Source of the DNA: Carbonatibacter sp965199245
GTDB lineage: Bacteria; Pseudomonadota; Alphaproteobacteria; Kiloniellales; Kiloniellaceae
Length of the DNA stretch: 64,000 nt
Direction of reading: 5' to 3'
Assembly (NCBI GenBank): GCA_965199245.1
Contig: CBDAQP010000003.1
Span: 682,001 to 746,000, forward strand
Shown here one piece after another: positions 17,881 through 26,955 of this stretch. Both the position numbers and the translations under genes were made by a program. The notes below the pieces were generated by a model, which worked only from the letters and a program-made list of their open reading frames with translations, searched no databases and had not been told where the DNA came from. The stretch's first letter is position 1; each line of letters opens with the position of its first letter.

Positions 17881-18402
17881 GTGAAAAGTCTTGTGTCTGT
17901 GGCCCACAGTCTTGATACGCTCAACGAACAGGTTGGGCGCACTGTGTCTTGGGCCGCGCTCCTGATGGTTTTGGTGCAGTTTGCCGTCGTTCTGATGCGC
18001 TATGCCTTTGGCGTTAATTCTCTGTTTTTACAAGAATCCGTTGTTTATCTTCATGCCAGCCTCTTTTTACTGGGCGCGGGCTATACCCTGCGCCATGGCG
18101 GTCATGTGAGGGTTGATATTTTCTATCGCACCGCCTCACAGCGAACAAAGGCCCTCGTTGATCTGGGCGGGGTACTGTTGTTTTTGTTGCCTGTGTGTGG
18201 ATTGCTGGCCTTTTCGTCGTGGGCTTTTGTCGTGCAATCCTGGGCAGTACGCGAAGGCTCGGTTGAAACCAGTGGCATTCCCTTTGTCTATCTACTCAAA
18301 ACGCTGATTTTGATTTTTTGTGCGCTGATGGTCTTACAGGGTCTGGCCACGGCCCTGCACGCGCTTGTGACCCTGCGCACCCCACACCGACAACAGGGCT
18401 GA
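17881..18402 (+). CDS. TRAP transporter small permease (DctQ)
   Basis: Small membrane subunit of the first TRAP system, 173 residues, with four predicted membrane segments (about 20-45, 55-75, 95-120 and 135-160). DctQ landmarks are VLMRYAFGVNSLFLQESVVYLHASLFLLGAGYTLRHGGHVRVDIF with the conserved H-VRVD motif. It starts at a GTG with GGAG about 10 bases upstream. dctM follows after 8 bases. Confidence 0.92.
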   Translation: MKSLVSVAHSLDTLNEQVGRTVSWAALLMVLVQFAVVLMRYAFGVNSLFLQESVVYLHASLFLLGAGYTLRHGGHVRVDIFYRTASQRTKALVDLGGVLLFLLPVCGLLAFSSWAFVVQSWAVREGSVETSGIPFVYLLKTLILIFCALMVLQGLATALHALVTLRTPHRQQG

Positions 18403-18410
18403 ATAGACTG

Positions 18411-20024
18411 ATGGCTGAAACGCTTGATATTCTAATGTTTGCTGTGGCCTGCTTCGCGCTCATGGCTGGGTTTCCTGTGGCCTTTACACTGGCGGGCGTG
18501 GCCGTGATTTTTGCGGGTCTGGGCGTTTTTTTCGGCGTGTTTGATCCCACGTTTTTTGGGGCCTTGCCCTCGCGCATCTATGGCAATGCCATGACCAATA
18601 CGGTATTGATTGCCGTCCCGCTTTTTGTCTTTATGGGCATTGTACTTGAAAAATCAAAGGTTGCCGAGGAACTTTTGGAGACAATGGGGCAACTGTTCGG
18701 GCGTCTGCCCGGGGGCTTGGGCCTGTCTGTGACACTGGTCGGGGCCTTGCTTGCGGCTTCAACCGGCATTGTCGGCGCAACAGTTGTGACCATGGGTTTG
18801 CTGTCCCTGCCGACTATGTTGCGCCGGGGCTATGATCCGGCCCTGACCTGTGGGTCAATCTGTGCGTCGGGAACGCTGGGGCAGATTATTCCGCCCTCGA
18901 TTGTTTTGGTCATCCTCGGCGATCAAATATCCAACGCCTATTCGGATGCTCAGCGGGCGATAGGCAACTGGTCGCCGGATCCCGTATCGGTCGGTGATCT
19001 CTTCGCAGGTGCTCTCATCCCCGGGTTGATGCTGGTAGGGCTTTACATGGCCTGGCAACTCACCATAGCTCTGCTCAAACCCGACAGCTCCCCGCCCGTT
19101 GCGCGTGAACAGGCGTGCGACCTTAGCTTTCTAGGTCAAATTCTCCGCGCCCTTGCCCCTCCCGTTGTTTTGATTACTGCCGTTCTTGGCTCAATCCTTA
19201 CCGGGGTTGCCACCCCGACCGAATCGGCGTCGGTCGGGGCGGTTGGTGCGCTCTTGCTTGCCGGATGGCGTCTGCAAAGGGACAAGGACAAAGAAACCCC
19301 TCTCAGTCGGTTTTTTTCTGTTTTTGATTGTGGCGGCGCAACGCCCGTTACTTCCTCTGCCCTGGCCCTTATTGTGTTGTTGATCCTGATTGCGAATTTT
19401 GATCTGCGTCTGTTTCAAAATAACCCGCCTCTTTCCAATCAGATTGCCATGCTCATCGCCGGGGGACTGTGCTTGGTCATGGCGTGGGGGGTTGTGGTGT
19501 CACTGGGGCGGCTTTTACAGGCCCAGACCTTAAAACCCATCATGAGCGCAACCATGCAGATGTCCTCTATGGTTTTTGTGATCCTGATCGGGGCCTCTGT
19601 TTTTTCCCTCGTTTTTCGGGGGTTAGGCGGTGATGACATGATTCACAACTTTTTGTCCTCACTGCCCGGGGGGACGACCGGGGCCTTGATTGTGGTTATG
19701 CTGGTGATGTTTGTGTTGGGCTTTTTTCTCGACTTTATTGAAATCACGCTGGTTGTTGTGCCCATCGTTGCCCCTGTTTTGCTCCAGAGCGATATTTCAC
19801 CGATCTGGTTGGGGGTGATGATGGCGATGAACTTACAAACGTCCTTTTTGACACCACCGTTCGGATTTGCGCTGTTCTATCTGCGCGGTGTCGCCCCGGC
19901 AAGCGTGACGACCCTGCAAATCTACAAAGGCGTCCTGCCCTTTGTCCTGATTCAAATCTTTGCCTTGATCCTCCTGGGGTTTTTCCCCGGCCTGGCAACA
20001 TGGTTGCCCAGCGTGATTTTTTAA
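18411..20024 (+). CDS. TRAP transporter large permease (DctM)
   Basis: Sodium-coupled transport subunit of the first TRAP system. The 537-residue protein is longer than the standard of about 430, as is usual for the TakM (mannitol/chloroaromatic-like) subgroup, with an insertion around residues 300-360. Landmarks are GFPVAFTLAGVAVIF, LFVFMGIVLEKS, GALLAASTGIVGATVVTMG, PPSIVLVILGDQ, GVATPTESASVGAVGAL, LGFFLDFIEITLVVVPIVAP and LNLQTSFLTPPFGFALFYL-like text near the end. The ATG at 18411 follows dctQ by 8 bases. It converges with the DUF192 gene; a short hairpin (CTATTTT/AAAATAG, about 20034-20051) at the junction could end both transcripts. Confidence 0.93.
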   Translation: MAETLDILMFAVACFALMAGFPVAFTLAGVAVIFAGLGVFFGVFDPTFFGALPSRIYGNAMTNTVLIAVPLFVFMGIVLEKSKVAEELLETMGQLFGRLPGGLGLSVTLVGALLAASTGIVGATVVTMGLLSLPTMLRRGYDPALTCGSICASGTLGQIIPPSIVLVILGDQISNAYSDAQRAIGNWSPDPVSVGDLFAGALIPGLMLVGLYMAWQLTIALLKPDSSPPVAREQACDLSFLGQILRALAPPVVLITAVLGSILTGVATPTESASVGAVGALLLAGWRLQRDKDKETPLSRFFSVFDCGGATPVTSSALALIVLLILIANFDLRLFQNNPPLSNQIAMLIAGGLCLVMAWGVVVSLGRLLQAQTLKPIMSATMQMSSMVFVILIGASVFSLVFRGLGGDDMIHNFLSSLPGGTTGALIVVMLVMFVLGFFLDFIEITLVVVPIVAPVLLQSDISPIWLGVMMAMNLQTSFLTPPFGFALFYLRGVAPASVTTLQIYKGVLPFVLIQIFALILLGFFPGLATWLPSVIF

Positions 20025-20027
20025 GGG

Positions 20028-20483
20028 CTATTTTCCCGTAAAATAGACCAGATCACCCGGCGCGATCCCCAACTCCTGCGCCCGTCCGCCGCCAATTTCC
20101 AGCACGGCAATCACGTCTTCATGCGATGAAATTATATCCGGAGACAAGGGCGTCGCCCGCTCGTGGAGACGGGCAATCGTGCCGTCCTGGCGCACAAAGA
20201 GCATATCCAGCGTGATAAAGGTATTTTTCATCCACATCGCCAGAACCTGCGGGCGGTCATAGAGGAAAATCATGCCTTGATCTTCGGGGAGGCTGTGGCG
20301 AAACATCAGCCCCCGGTGCTGCTGTGTAGCTGTGCGGGCGACCTCGACAGAAAAACTTGCCTTGTGCCGGCCCGTGCGGTCAAAAATCTGCACCTGTCCT
20401 GTGTCAAAAACAGTTGTGTCCTCCTGTGCCAAAACGGGCACGGCGACCAACAGAAACAGTAAAAGAAAAATAATCCGCGTCAT
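20028..20483 (-). CDS. DUF192 family exported protein
   Basis: A 151-residue protein with a cleavable signal peptide (hydrophobic residues 4-18, ending VLAQ) followed by a DUF192 domain. Family landmarks are the RGLMFRHSLPEDQGMIFLYD segment, MWMKNTFITLDMLFV and the closing VLEIGGGRAQELGI with GDLVYF. The family is widespread, periplasmic or secreted, and of unknown function. It lies 9 bases downstream of the mlaF-like gene on the same strand. Confidence 0.9.
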   Translation of the reverse strand: MTRIIFLLLFLLVAVPVLAQEDTTVFDTGQVQIFDRTGRHKASFSVEVARTATQQHRGLMFRHSLPEDQGMIFLYDRPQVLAMWMKNTFITLDMLFVRQDGTIARLHERATPLSPDIISSHEDVIAVLEIGGGRAQELGIAPGDLVYFTGK

Positions 20484-20492
20484 CTCTGATCT

Positions 20493-21272
20493 CTACTGGC
20501 TTTGAATGGGGCCGTGCGACGACTTGTCAACGAACTGACGCACGTAAGGATTATCGGTGCTGTCCAGCTCTGCAACTGCACCCGACCACACCACCGTCCC
20601 CTGATCCAACATCACGACCCGATCCGCGATCCGCCGCACAGTCGCCAAATCAGAGCAGACAGAAAGGGTGGTCATAGACCGGGGTGCCGACAGATCATTG
20701 ATGAGAACCGCAACCGCACTACTCATGATGGGATCAAGCCCTGCCGTTGGTTCGTCAAGAATCAAAAAATCAGGCCGATCAAAGGCCGCACGCGCCAAAC
20801 CAACACGCTTTTGCATCCCTCCCGACAGATCACCGGGCGACAGATCAGCCGTCGTTGCAGGCAGGCCAAGACGGCGGAGAAATTCAACGGCTGATTTTTT
20901 GGCCTCTTGCGCGGTGATCTGCCCGCGCTGCAGAGCGCGAAAGGCAATGTTTTCCCAAACACTCATCGAATCGAACAGAGCGGATTGTTGAAACTGCATC
21001 CCAAAGCGATCTGCCTGCCCAACCGCGCCCTGTTCCACCCCATCAATCAAAATCGTCCCGTCATAGCGTTCAATCCCCACAATAGATTTGAGCAACAGGG
21101 TCTTGCCACTGCCCGAAGCCCCGATTACCACCACCCGCGCCCCGCGCACAATGCGCAGGCTGACCCCATCAAGGGCTGTCTGCGCGCCAAAGCATTTGGT
21201 CAAACTGCGTAATTCAATCGCGGGTTCTAATTCGGTGACTGGCCCTAATTCGGTCGCTGACAATGCCAACAC
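20493..21272 (-). CDS. MlaF-like ABC transporter ATPase with altered H-loop
   Basis: ATPase of the phospholipid or MCE-type ABC transporters (MlaF/Ttg2A family), 259 residues. It has Walker A GASGSGKT (51-58), the FQQSALFDSMSVWENIAF Q-loop region typical of MlaF, the signature LSGGMQKRVGLARA (149-161), Walker B FLILDEPTAGLDP (169-181) and the D-loop. Where MlaF has a THD switch (H-loop), this protein reads SVCSDLATVRRIADR (about 204-218), so the gamma-phosphate-sensing histidine is missing. The N-terminus repeats an ELGPVTELEP-like unit. No mlaE, mlaD or mlaC gene is adjacent, which is unusual. It may be partnered by genes elsewhere or be losing function. Confidence 0.85.
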   Translation of the reverse strand: MLALSATELGPVTELEPAIELRSLTKCFGAQTALDGVSLRIVRGARVVVIGASGSGKTLLLKSIVGIERYDGTILIDGVEQGAVGQADRFGMQFQQSALFDSMSVWENIAFRALQRGQITAQEAKKSAVEFLRRLGLPATTADLSPGDLSGGMQKRVGLARAAFDRPDFLILDEPTAGLDPIMSSAVAVLINDLSAPRSMTTLSVCSDLATVRRIADRVVMLDQGTVVWSGAVAELDSTDNPYVRQFVDKSSHGPIQSQ

Positions 21273-21534
21273 TCCCGTCTATTTTTTACTTTCTTTCACG
21301 CTATATAGTCTGATTTTCAATGGAACACACCCCTTTATGCGGGAAAATTTCCCTTAAAGTCTGACAGATTGAACAGATCTGTCGAATTGGAGTCTTGGTT
21401 TTTTTGCATCGTCGCGTTTTTGGTGGTAGCGTCCGGCCCCATGCAGAATCTAGTGTGTACCCCATGCAAAACCCATTATGTCATGCAAAATGGGGGCAAA
21501 CACCCAAAACCTTTGAGCTTTCAGGACAAGTACG

Positions 21535-22101
21535 ATGAAAATTAACGGCAATGCCATTCGCCCGGGCAATATCATTGAACACAACGGTCGCCTGTGGCGG
21601 GCGATGAAAATCGCCCACACCCAACCCGGCAAAGGCGGGGCATACCTCCAGGCCGAACTGCGCGATATTCGCGATGGAACAAAACTGAACGAACGCTTTC
21701 GCGCCAGTGAATCTGTCGAACGGGTGCGTTTGGATCAGGCGGATTATCAGTTTCTGTTTCGCGATGATGACATGCTGACCTTTATGCACACCACCAGCTA
21801 TGAACAGATTTCGCTTTCTGTCGATATGGTGGGGGAACCTGCGATCTTCCTCCAGGACGGCATGGGAGTCACGGTCGAAAGTTTCGAGGACGAACCACTT
21901 TCCGTTACCCTGCCCGATCATGTGGTCTGCGAAATTGTCGAATCCGACGCGGTGGTCAAGGGGCAAACGGCATCATCGTCCTACAAACCTGCTGTGCTGG
22001 ACAATGGGGTGCGTATTCTGGTGCCGCCGCATATTACAACGGGAACGCGGGTTGTGGTCAACACGGCGGATAGTTCCTATGTCGAACGGGCCAAAGACTA
22101 A
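21535..22101 (+). CDS. efp: elongation factor P
   Basis: Relieves ribosome stalling at polyproline stretches. The 188-residue protein has the three-domain EF-P layout. Domain I carries the modification loop HTQPGKGGA with Lys33 at the tip, and domain III contains the DNGVRILVPPHITTGTRVVVNT segment. A lysine at the tip suggests EpmA-type beta-lysylation or no modification rather than the arginine-rhamnose type. The context EF-P then suhB is common in alphaproteobacteria. It diverges from the mlaF-like gene. Confidence 0.96.
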   Translation: MKINGNAIRPGNIIEHNGRLWRAMKIAHTQPGKGGAYLQAELRDIRDGTKLNERFRASESVERVRLDQADYQFLFRDDDMLTFMHTTSYEQISLSVDMVGEPAIFLQDGMGVTVESFEDEPLSVTLPDHVVCEIVESDAVVKGQTASSSYKPAVLDNGVRILVPPHITTGTRVVVNTADSSYVERAKD

Positions 22102-22148
22102 CCCCCCAAAGATTAAACCCTTCAACCGCTTTCAATAGGATTGGCGTG

Positions 22149-22952
22149 ATGTCTCTTCGCTCTCCTCTCATCACTATTATGACCCGCGCGGCTGAAAAGG
22201 CAGCGCGTTCGCTCAAGCGCGATTTTGGCGAGGTTGAAAACCTTCAGGTCTCGCGCAAGGGGCCGTCGGATTTTGTGTCCACCGCCGATTTGAAAGCAGA
22301 AAAAATCATCCGCGAAGAACTCGCCCGCGCCCACCCCGACTACGGGTTTCATGGCGAAGAATCAGGGGCAAACAGCACCGATTCAAACCCCGTGCGCTGG
22401 GTTGTTGATCCACTGGACGGCACGACGAATTTTCTGCACGGCCTGCCGCATTTTGCCGTGTCGATTGCCCTAGAAAAAAATGCTGCCATTGTCGCCGGAG
22501 TAGTCTATGACCCCATCAAGGATGAAATGTTCTACGCCGAAAAGGGCCAGGGCGCGTTTCTCAATGATCGCCGCCTGCGGGTGGCAAACCGCGTCCGCTT
22601 GGACGGCACAATCGCCGCAACGGGTATTCCCTTTAACGGGCATGGGGATCGCGCGCCCTTTTTACGCGAACTCAACACCGTCATGGCAAAAACTGCGGGT
22701 GTGCGCCGCTGGGGCGCAGCGGCCCTTGATCTGGCCTATATCGCCGCAGGTCGCTATGACAGTTATTGGGAACACGGCCTGTCCCCGTGGGACATGGCCG
22801 CTGGTGCACTAATTGCAGCCGAGGCCGGGGCCACTGTCACCGACCTCGATGGCAAGCCGCTTGACATCTGGACAGCCCAAAGCATCCTCAGCGCGAATAT
22901 CGACCTGCACCCGCGTATGCTCAAACTCTTCCACGACGTGCGGACACGATAG
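22149..22952 (+). CDS. suhB: inositol monophosphatase family protein (SuhB-like)
   Basis: Mg-dependent phosphatase of 267 residues acting on inositol-1-phosphate or related sugar phosphates. The metal-binding motifs are VSTADLKAEKII, FHGEESGA, WVVDPLDGTTNFLHGLPHF (residues about 80-98) and, near the C-terminus, SPWDMAAGALIAAEAGATV. In E. coli SuhB also affects transcription antitermination. The start is taken as the ATG at 22149; a GTG one codon earlier is equally in frame. It lies 47 bases after efp. Confidence 0.93.
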   Translation: MSLRSPLITIMTRAAEKAARSLKRDFGEVENLQVSRKGPSDFVSTADLKAEKIIREELARAHPDYGFHGEESGANSTDSNPVRWVVDPLDGTTNFLHGLPHFAVSIALEKNAAIVAGVVYDPIKDEMFYAEKGQGAFLNDRRLRVANRVRLDGTIAATGIPFNGHGDRAPFLRELNTVMAKTAGVRRWGAAALDLAYIAAGRYDSYWEHGLSPWDMAAGALIAAEAGATVTDLDGKPLDIWTAQSILSANIDLHPRMLKLFHDVRTR

Positions 22953-22957
22953 ACCCT

Positions 22958-23902
22958 TTAGTCAATGTCGCCATTGATACACAGTTCCCTAAATTCACCC
23001 GCCTGTGCCAAGGCACCCCCCATGGAAATTGTTGCCCGCACCACGGGGGAGCAAATTTCTGTGGCCCACGCGAGACCAAAACGCGGGCCGGGAAGGTTTT
23101 CGACCAGCGGCACAACGCGCGATGCCCCCATGTGATCCAAGGGTCCCCGTATATTCATCACTGCAAAACCAATTTGCTCTGCAACCATGGCCCGCAAGAC
23201 CTCCCCGGAATGCGTACTGTGAACAATATTCGGGCGAATGTTCTGATCCAAAAATATCTTGCGTATACATGCTTCGGAATCTGGCACTGTGAGCATAATC
23301 ATGGGCCAATCCACCAATTCCGACAAAGACAAAGAATCCCGACGACTGATGGGCCAGCTTTCCGGAACAAGAACCCAGGGGCGTGGTGCCATCAGCTTTC
23401 TGAAATAAAAATCCTGACACATCAGATGGGAACGGTAAACGAGGGCAAGATCAACCTGTCCGGTCAGCAAAGCCTCGTTGATCTCATCCATCCTGCCTTC
23501 ATGAACCCGAAGAGACACATCAGGATAATCTGCTGCCATACGCCGGAGAAAAGGGGGCAGAACATAAGGGGCCGCTGGTTCAAAAACGCCCAGGGTGATT
23601 TCACCCCTCACCTGCCCCGCCAAAGAGAACAAATCCGTTTCAAATAAATGAACATAGGCGAGAAATTCACGCACCCGCACCCCGACACGCCCCCCGGCAT
23701 CCGTCGGAACCAGTCCCCGCGCCGGAATGCGATGGAAAAGCGGTACGCCGACCATTTTTTCAATTAAATCGAGGGCCGCCGTGATCGAAGAACCGGACAC
23801 CCGCATGTCTTGCGCTGCCCCCTTGATCGTTCCAGTTCTCAAAACCGCATCAAAATAGCGAAACTGTCGAACCGTGATATTCAAGACTCTCCCCCCTGCC
23901 AT
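22958..23902 (-). CDS. LysR-type regulator of the adjacent TRAP/deacylase cluster
   Basis: LysR family transcription factor of 314 residues. The N-terminal winged helix-turn-helix covers about residues 8-68 (VRQFRYFDAVLRTGTIKGAAQDMRVS, then SITAALDLIEKMVGVPLFHR), and the C-terminal effector-binding domain has two alpha/beta lobes. It is transcribed away from the TRAP cluster at 24035, the classical arrangement for a LysR gene and its target. The start may be the ATG at 23902 or a TTG six codons downstream that has a better-placed GGGGGGAG. The ligand is unknown. Confidence 0.9.
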   Translation of the reverse strand: MAGGRVLNITVRQFRYFDAVLRTGTIKGAAQDMRVSGSSITAALDLIEKMVGVPLFHRIPARGLVPTDAGGRVGVRVREFLAYVHLFETDLFSLAGQVRGEITLGVFEPAAPYVLPPFLRRMAADYPDVSLRVHEGRMDEINEALLTGQVDLALVYRSHLMCQDFYFRKLMAPRPWVLVPESWPISRRDSLSLSELVDWPMIMLTVPDSEACIRKIFLDQNIRPNIVHSTHSGEVLRAMVAEQIGFAVMNIRGPLDHMGASRVVPLVENLPGPRFGLAWATEICSPVVRATISMGGALAQAGEFRELCINGDID

Positions 23903-23927
23903 CAGCCTACAGCTACACGCTCTTCAG

Positions 23928-23943
23928 ATTAAATTCATTTAAT
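23928..23943. promoter_or_regulatory. candidate LysR operator
   Basis: A perfect inverted repeat, ATTAAAT-TC-ATTTAAT, in the divergent spacer between the LysR gene and the TRAP operon. It contains a T-N11-A type core expected for LysR regulators. Its role is inferred from position and symmetry; AT-rich palindromes also arise by chance. Confidence 0.4.
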
Positions 23944-24034
23944 AGCATATTTAAAGACAAAAAATATACTTTATGAAAAATGTTCCCTTGTTATAGCATC
24001 ATGGAGAAACAACAAAATGAGGGGGGGGAGAAAA

Positions 24035-25057
24035 ATGACGATCACAAAAAACATCACTGTTTTCGGATTTATTTTCGCATTCCTTGCCGCCATTGCTCAG
24101 GGAACCTTTCTGCAAACCTCTGCACAGGCCGCAGATGTCATCACCATGAACCTCGGATTTAGTACGCCGGAAAAATCAGACCACGGACTCTTTGCCCAAC
24201 ATCTCAAAACACGGATCGAGGATTATTCTAATGGCACAATCCAGGTCAAGATTCGGTGCTGTAACCAGATTTCAAACGAAGATGACGCCTTTCGGGCCAT
24301 GCAGCTGGGAACTGTTGACAGCTTTATCATCACCGCGAACAATGTTTCCCGCTACTGGCCCCTGATGGATGTGGTCGTTTTGCCCTATATCTTTGAAGAC
24401 AATGACCACTTTGACCGCGTGACCAGCGGTGACGTCGGCATCTTTATCAAGGAAAGAATCCAGACAGACACCTCCGTTCATCTTCTGGCATTCGGAGCCG
24501 TGACTTATCGCGATTTCTACAACTCAAAACGCCCCATCAAGACAATAGCGGATATGAAGGGTCTGAAAATTCGCACTCCCAAAAACGAAGTCATGCTCGC
24601 GACCTTCAAGGCCTTTGGTGCAGAACCTGTTCCCCTGGCGTGGTCAGAAACACCAACAGCCTTGCAAACCGGAACTGTGGATGGCAGCGACAACGGCACG
24701 TCCTTTATCAAAAGTATGAAATTCTATGAATTTGAGCCCTATCTGGCCATTCTGGAACATTTTTCTGCTCTCACACCGCTTTTTGCCTCTGGCTCCTTCA
24801 TGAAACGCCTGTCTGATGACCAGCGCGCCGCGCTCTTGCGGGCCGCAACTGAGGTGGGCAATGAACACAACCGATCCAGACGCGCCGCCCGCGAAGAGGT
24901 TCGCACCTGGTTGGTCGAACAAGGGGGCATGGAAAGAACAGACCCAGACAGAACCGCGTTTATTGCCGCCGCACGTCAGGTTCAACAGGATTTCGCGGAT
25001 AAACGCGGTACAGAATTTTCCACCTTGCTTGAAAAAATCCGCGCCGTTGCTCAATAG
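24035..25057 (+). CDS. TRAP transporter solute-binding protein (DctP family)
   Basis: Periplasmic binding protein of the second TRAP system, 340 residues with a Sec signal peptide ending near AQA-A at about residue 34. DctP landmarks are the FAQHLKTRIEDYSNGTIQVKI segment, AMQLGTVDSFI, LPYIFEDNDHFDRV, GLKIRTPKNEVMLATFKAFGAEPVPLAWSE and ALQTGTVDGSDN. The conserved Arg of the carboxylate pocket is probably in KIRTP. The start at 24035 has GGGGGGGGAG 5 bases upstream. An unusual RCCNQ replaces the more common PNSQLG-type loop. The substrate is not known; the neighbouring deacylase suggests an acylated amino acid. Confidence 0.93.
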   Translation: MTITKNITVFGFIFAFLAAIAQGTFLQTSAQAADVITMNLGFSTPEKSDHGLFAQHLKTRIEDYSNGTIQVKIRCCNQISNEDDAFRAMQLGTVDSFIITANNVSRYWPLMDVVVLPYIFEDNDHFDRVTSGDVGIFIKERIQTDTSVHLLAFGAVTYRDFYNSKRPIKTIADMKGLKIRTPKNEVMLATFKAFGAEPVPLAWSETPTALQTGTVDGSDNGTSFIKSMKFYEFEPYLAILEHFSALTPLFASGSFMKRLSDDQRAALLRAATEVGNEHNRSRRAAREEVRTWLVEQGGMERTDPDRTAFIAAARQVQQDFADKRGTEFSTLLEKIRAVAQ

Positions 25058-25123
25058 AGCCTTACACCGGACAGGGTGACAACCGCCACCCTTCCTCACA
25101 CAGCGTGCCAGAGGTCTGGGTTC

Positions 25124-25642
25124 ATGATTATTCTGAAATGGCTGGAACGGCATTTTGAGGAAATGATCTGCTGTTTCCTCATTGCCGTGATCGCCGTTTG
25201 CGTTTTCGCACAGGTCATTTCCCGCTATATTTTTTCAACCGCCCTGACTTGGACAGAAGAAGTCGCCGCCATAAGCATGGTCTGGACTGTTTACATGGGA
25301 GCTGCCCTGTGTGTAAGCAAACGCTTTCACGTCCGCATTATGGTTGGTGTCAGGGTCATGCCCCCACGACTAGGGCAGATTGTGATTGTCTGCGCGGACA
25401 TTGCTTGGGCTTTTTTCTGCCTCTTCATGCTGAAGGTCGGATGGGATTACCTCGGCATTGCTTGGACTTTTCCAGAATTTAGCCCCAGCCTCGGCCTCAA
25501 CCAATTTTGGCCTCAGACGATTTTCTTTTTTGGCTATGCCTTGATGCTTGTCCGGTTGGGTCAACAGTATCTGATCTGGTTCCGTCAGAACTGCCGCGGA
25601 TTGCCCGGTGTTCTGGACGAAGACAGCTTGGGAGAACATTAA
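25124..25642 (+). CDS. TRAP transporter small permease (DctQ)
   Basis: Small membrane subunit of the second TRAP system, 172 residues and four predicted membrane segments. Landmarks are QVISRYIFSTALTWTEEVAAISMVWTVYMGAALCVSKRFHVRI, with the conserved R-Y and TWTEE features. The ATG at 25124 is preceded by AGAGGTCTGGG; an earlier start at 25076 in the same frame would add 16 polar residues unlike the family. Its stop overlaps the dctM start (TAATG). Confidence 0.92.
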   Translation: MIILKWLERHFEEMICCFLIAVIAVCVFAQVISRYIFSTALTWTEEVAAISMVWTVYMGAALCVSKRFHVRIMVGVRVMPPRLGQIVIVCADIAWAFFCLFMLKVGWDYLGIAWTFPEFSPSLGLNQFWPQTIFFFGYALMLVRLGQQYLIWFRQNCRGLPGVLDEDSLGEH

Positions 25643-26931
25643 TGAGTCCGCTTTTGATCCTCGCACTGGTCTTCGTTGCCCTGACAGTGATCGCTGTCCC
25701 GCTCTTTGCCGCTGTTGGGCTGACCACAGCTTTGGCCTTGTGGCTAATTGAAATTCCCTGGTCGCTGTTGGCCCAAACAGGATACAGTGCCCTGACGCCC
25801 TTTCCCCTCTTGACTATTCCACTTTTTGTCCTGGCAGGGCGTTTGATGGAAACGGGGGGGATGGCCCAACGGATGATCGGCATTGCCACCAGCCTCGTCG
25901 GGGCCTATCGCGGATCAATGGGATTAGTTTCTGTTTTTGCCTGTATGCTTTTCGCCGCCCTCTCTGGTTCCGGCCCGGCAACCACTGCCGCGATTGGCTC
26001 CATGACCATCCCCGCGATGAAACGCGATGGTTACGATGCTCCCTTTGCCGCCGCCATTGTTGCCAGTGCCGGGGCATTGGGTAGCCTGATTCCGCCCTCT
26101 AACCTGTTGATTATCTATGGCCTCGTTTCTGAAACCTCTATTCCCCGGCTTTTTCTGGCCGGAATGGTGCCGGGACTCGTTATCACATTGTTACTGACAG
26201 GGACAACCTGTCTCATCGCCCGCCAACGCGGTTATGGCGGTCATGGACAGGCTTTTTCCTGGCGACCTTTTCTCCATGCCGTCTGGGATGGAAAATGGGC
26301 TGTCTTCGCCCCCATTCTTATCATGGGTGGAATCTATGGCGGCATCTTCACACCGACCGAAGCCGCCGGAATCGCCACTTTTTACGCGCTGTTCACCGGA
26401 CTTTTTGTCTATTGTCAACTCACATTGAACAAAATAATCGATGCCCTGCGCTTCACCGCCCTATTGACCGGGATTTTGATTCTCATCAGCCCAACACTGG
26501 CCTTTGGACAGCTAACGGCCTTTTATGATGTCCCCACAGCCATTGAGCAGGAGCTCACGGCACTCACCAATAACGCTACGGTGATTTTGTTGCTGATCGG
26601 GTTGTTCTATATCTTGATCGGAACCTTTATGGAATCTATGGCTCAGGTTATTCTGTTTACCTCTGTTTTCCTGCCGCTGGCTCTCTCACTCGGTGTCGAT
26701 CCCGTGCTTTTCGGCATTCTGACTGTTGTCACCTGCGAAATCGGCTTTTTGACCCCGCCACTGGGTGCAAACCTGACTGTTGCTTCTCGCATTTCTCATG
26801 TCTCCATCGAACGGATTTCCATCGCTGTCCTGCCCTTTATCGCAGCCTATATCATTGGCCTCGTCGCCATTGTTTTGATTCCTAATTTAACGCTTGCCCT
26901 GCCAAACTGGCTTTACGGCCCCACACGCTAA
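25642..26931 (+). CDS. TRAP transporter large permease (DctM)
   Basis: Transport subunit of the second TRAP system, 429 residues, the standard length. Landmarks are PLFVLAGRLMETGGMAQRMI, GSMGLVSVFACMLFAALSGSGPATTAAIGSM, GSLIPPSNLLIIYGLV, GGIYGGIFTPTEAAGIATFYAL, IGTFMESMAQVILFTSVFLP and GFLTPPLGANL near the end. The start overlaps the last base of dctQ, implying translational coupling. The deacylase gene follows 24 bases downstream. Confidence 0.94.
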   Translation: MSPLLILALVFVALTVIAVPLFAAVGLTTALALWLIEIPWSLLAQTGYSALTPFPLLTIPLFVLAGRLMETGGMAQRMIGIATSLVGAYRGSMGLVSVFACMLFAALSGSGPATTAAIGSMTIPAMKRDGYDAPFAAAIVASAGALGSLIPPSNLLIIYGLVSETSIPRLFLAGMVPGLVITLLLTGTTCLIARQRGYGGHGQAFSWRPFLHAVWDGKWAVFAPILIMGGIYGGIFTPTEAAGIATFYALFTGLFVYCQLTLNKIIDALRFTALLTGILILISPTLAFGQLTAFYDVPTAIEQELTALTNNATVILLLIGLFYILIGTFMESMAQVILFTSVFLPLALSLGVDPVLFGILTVVTCEIGFLTPPLGANLTVASRISHVSIERISIAVLPFIAAYIIGLVAIVLIPNLTLALPNWLYGPTR

Positions 26932-26955
26932 ACAATTTTGCCAAGGAACAGTTCC

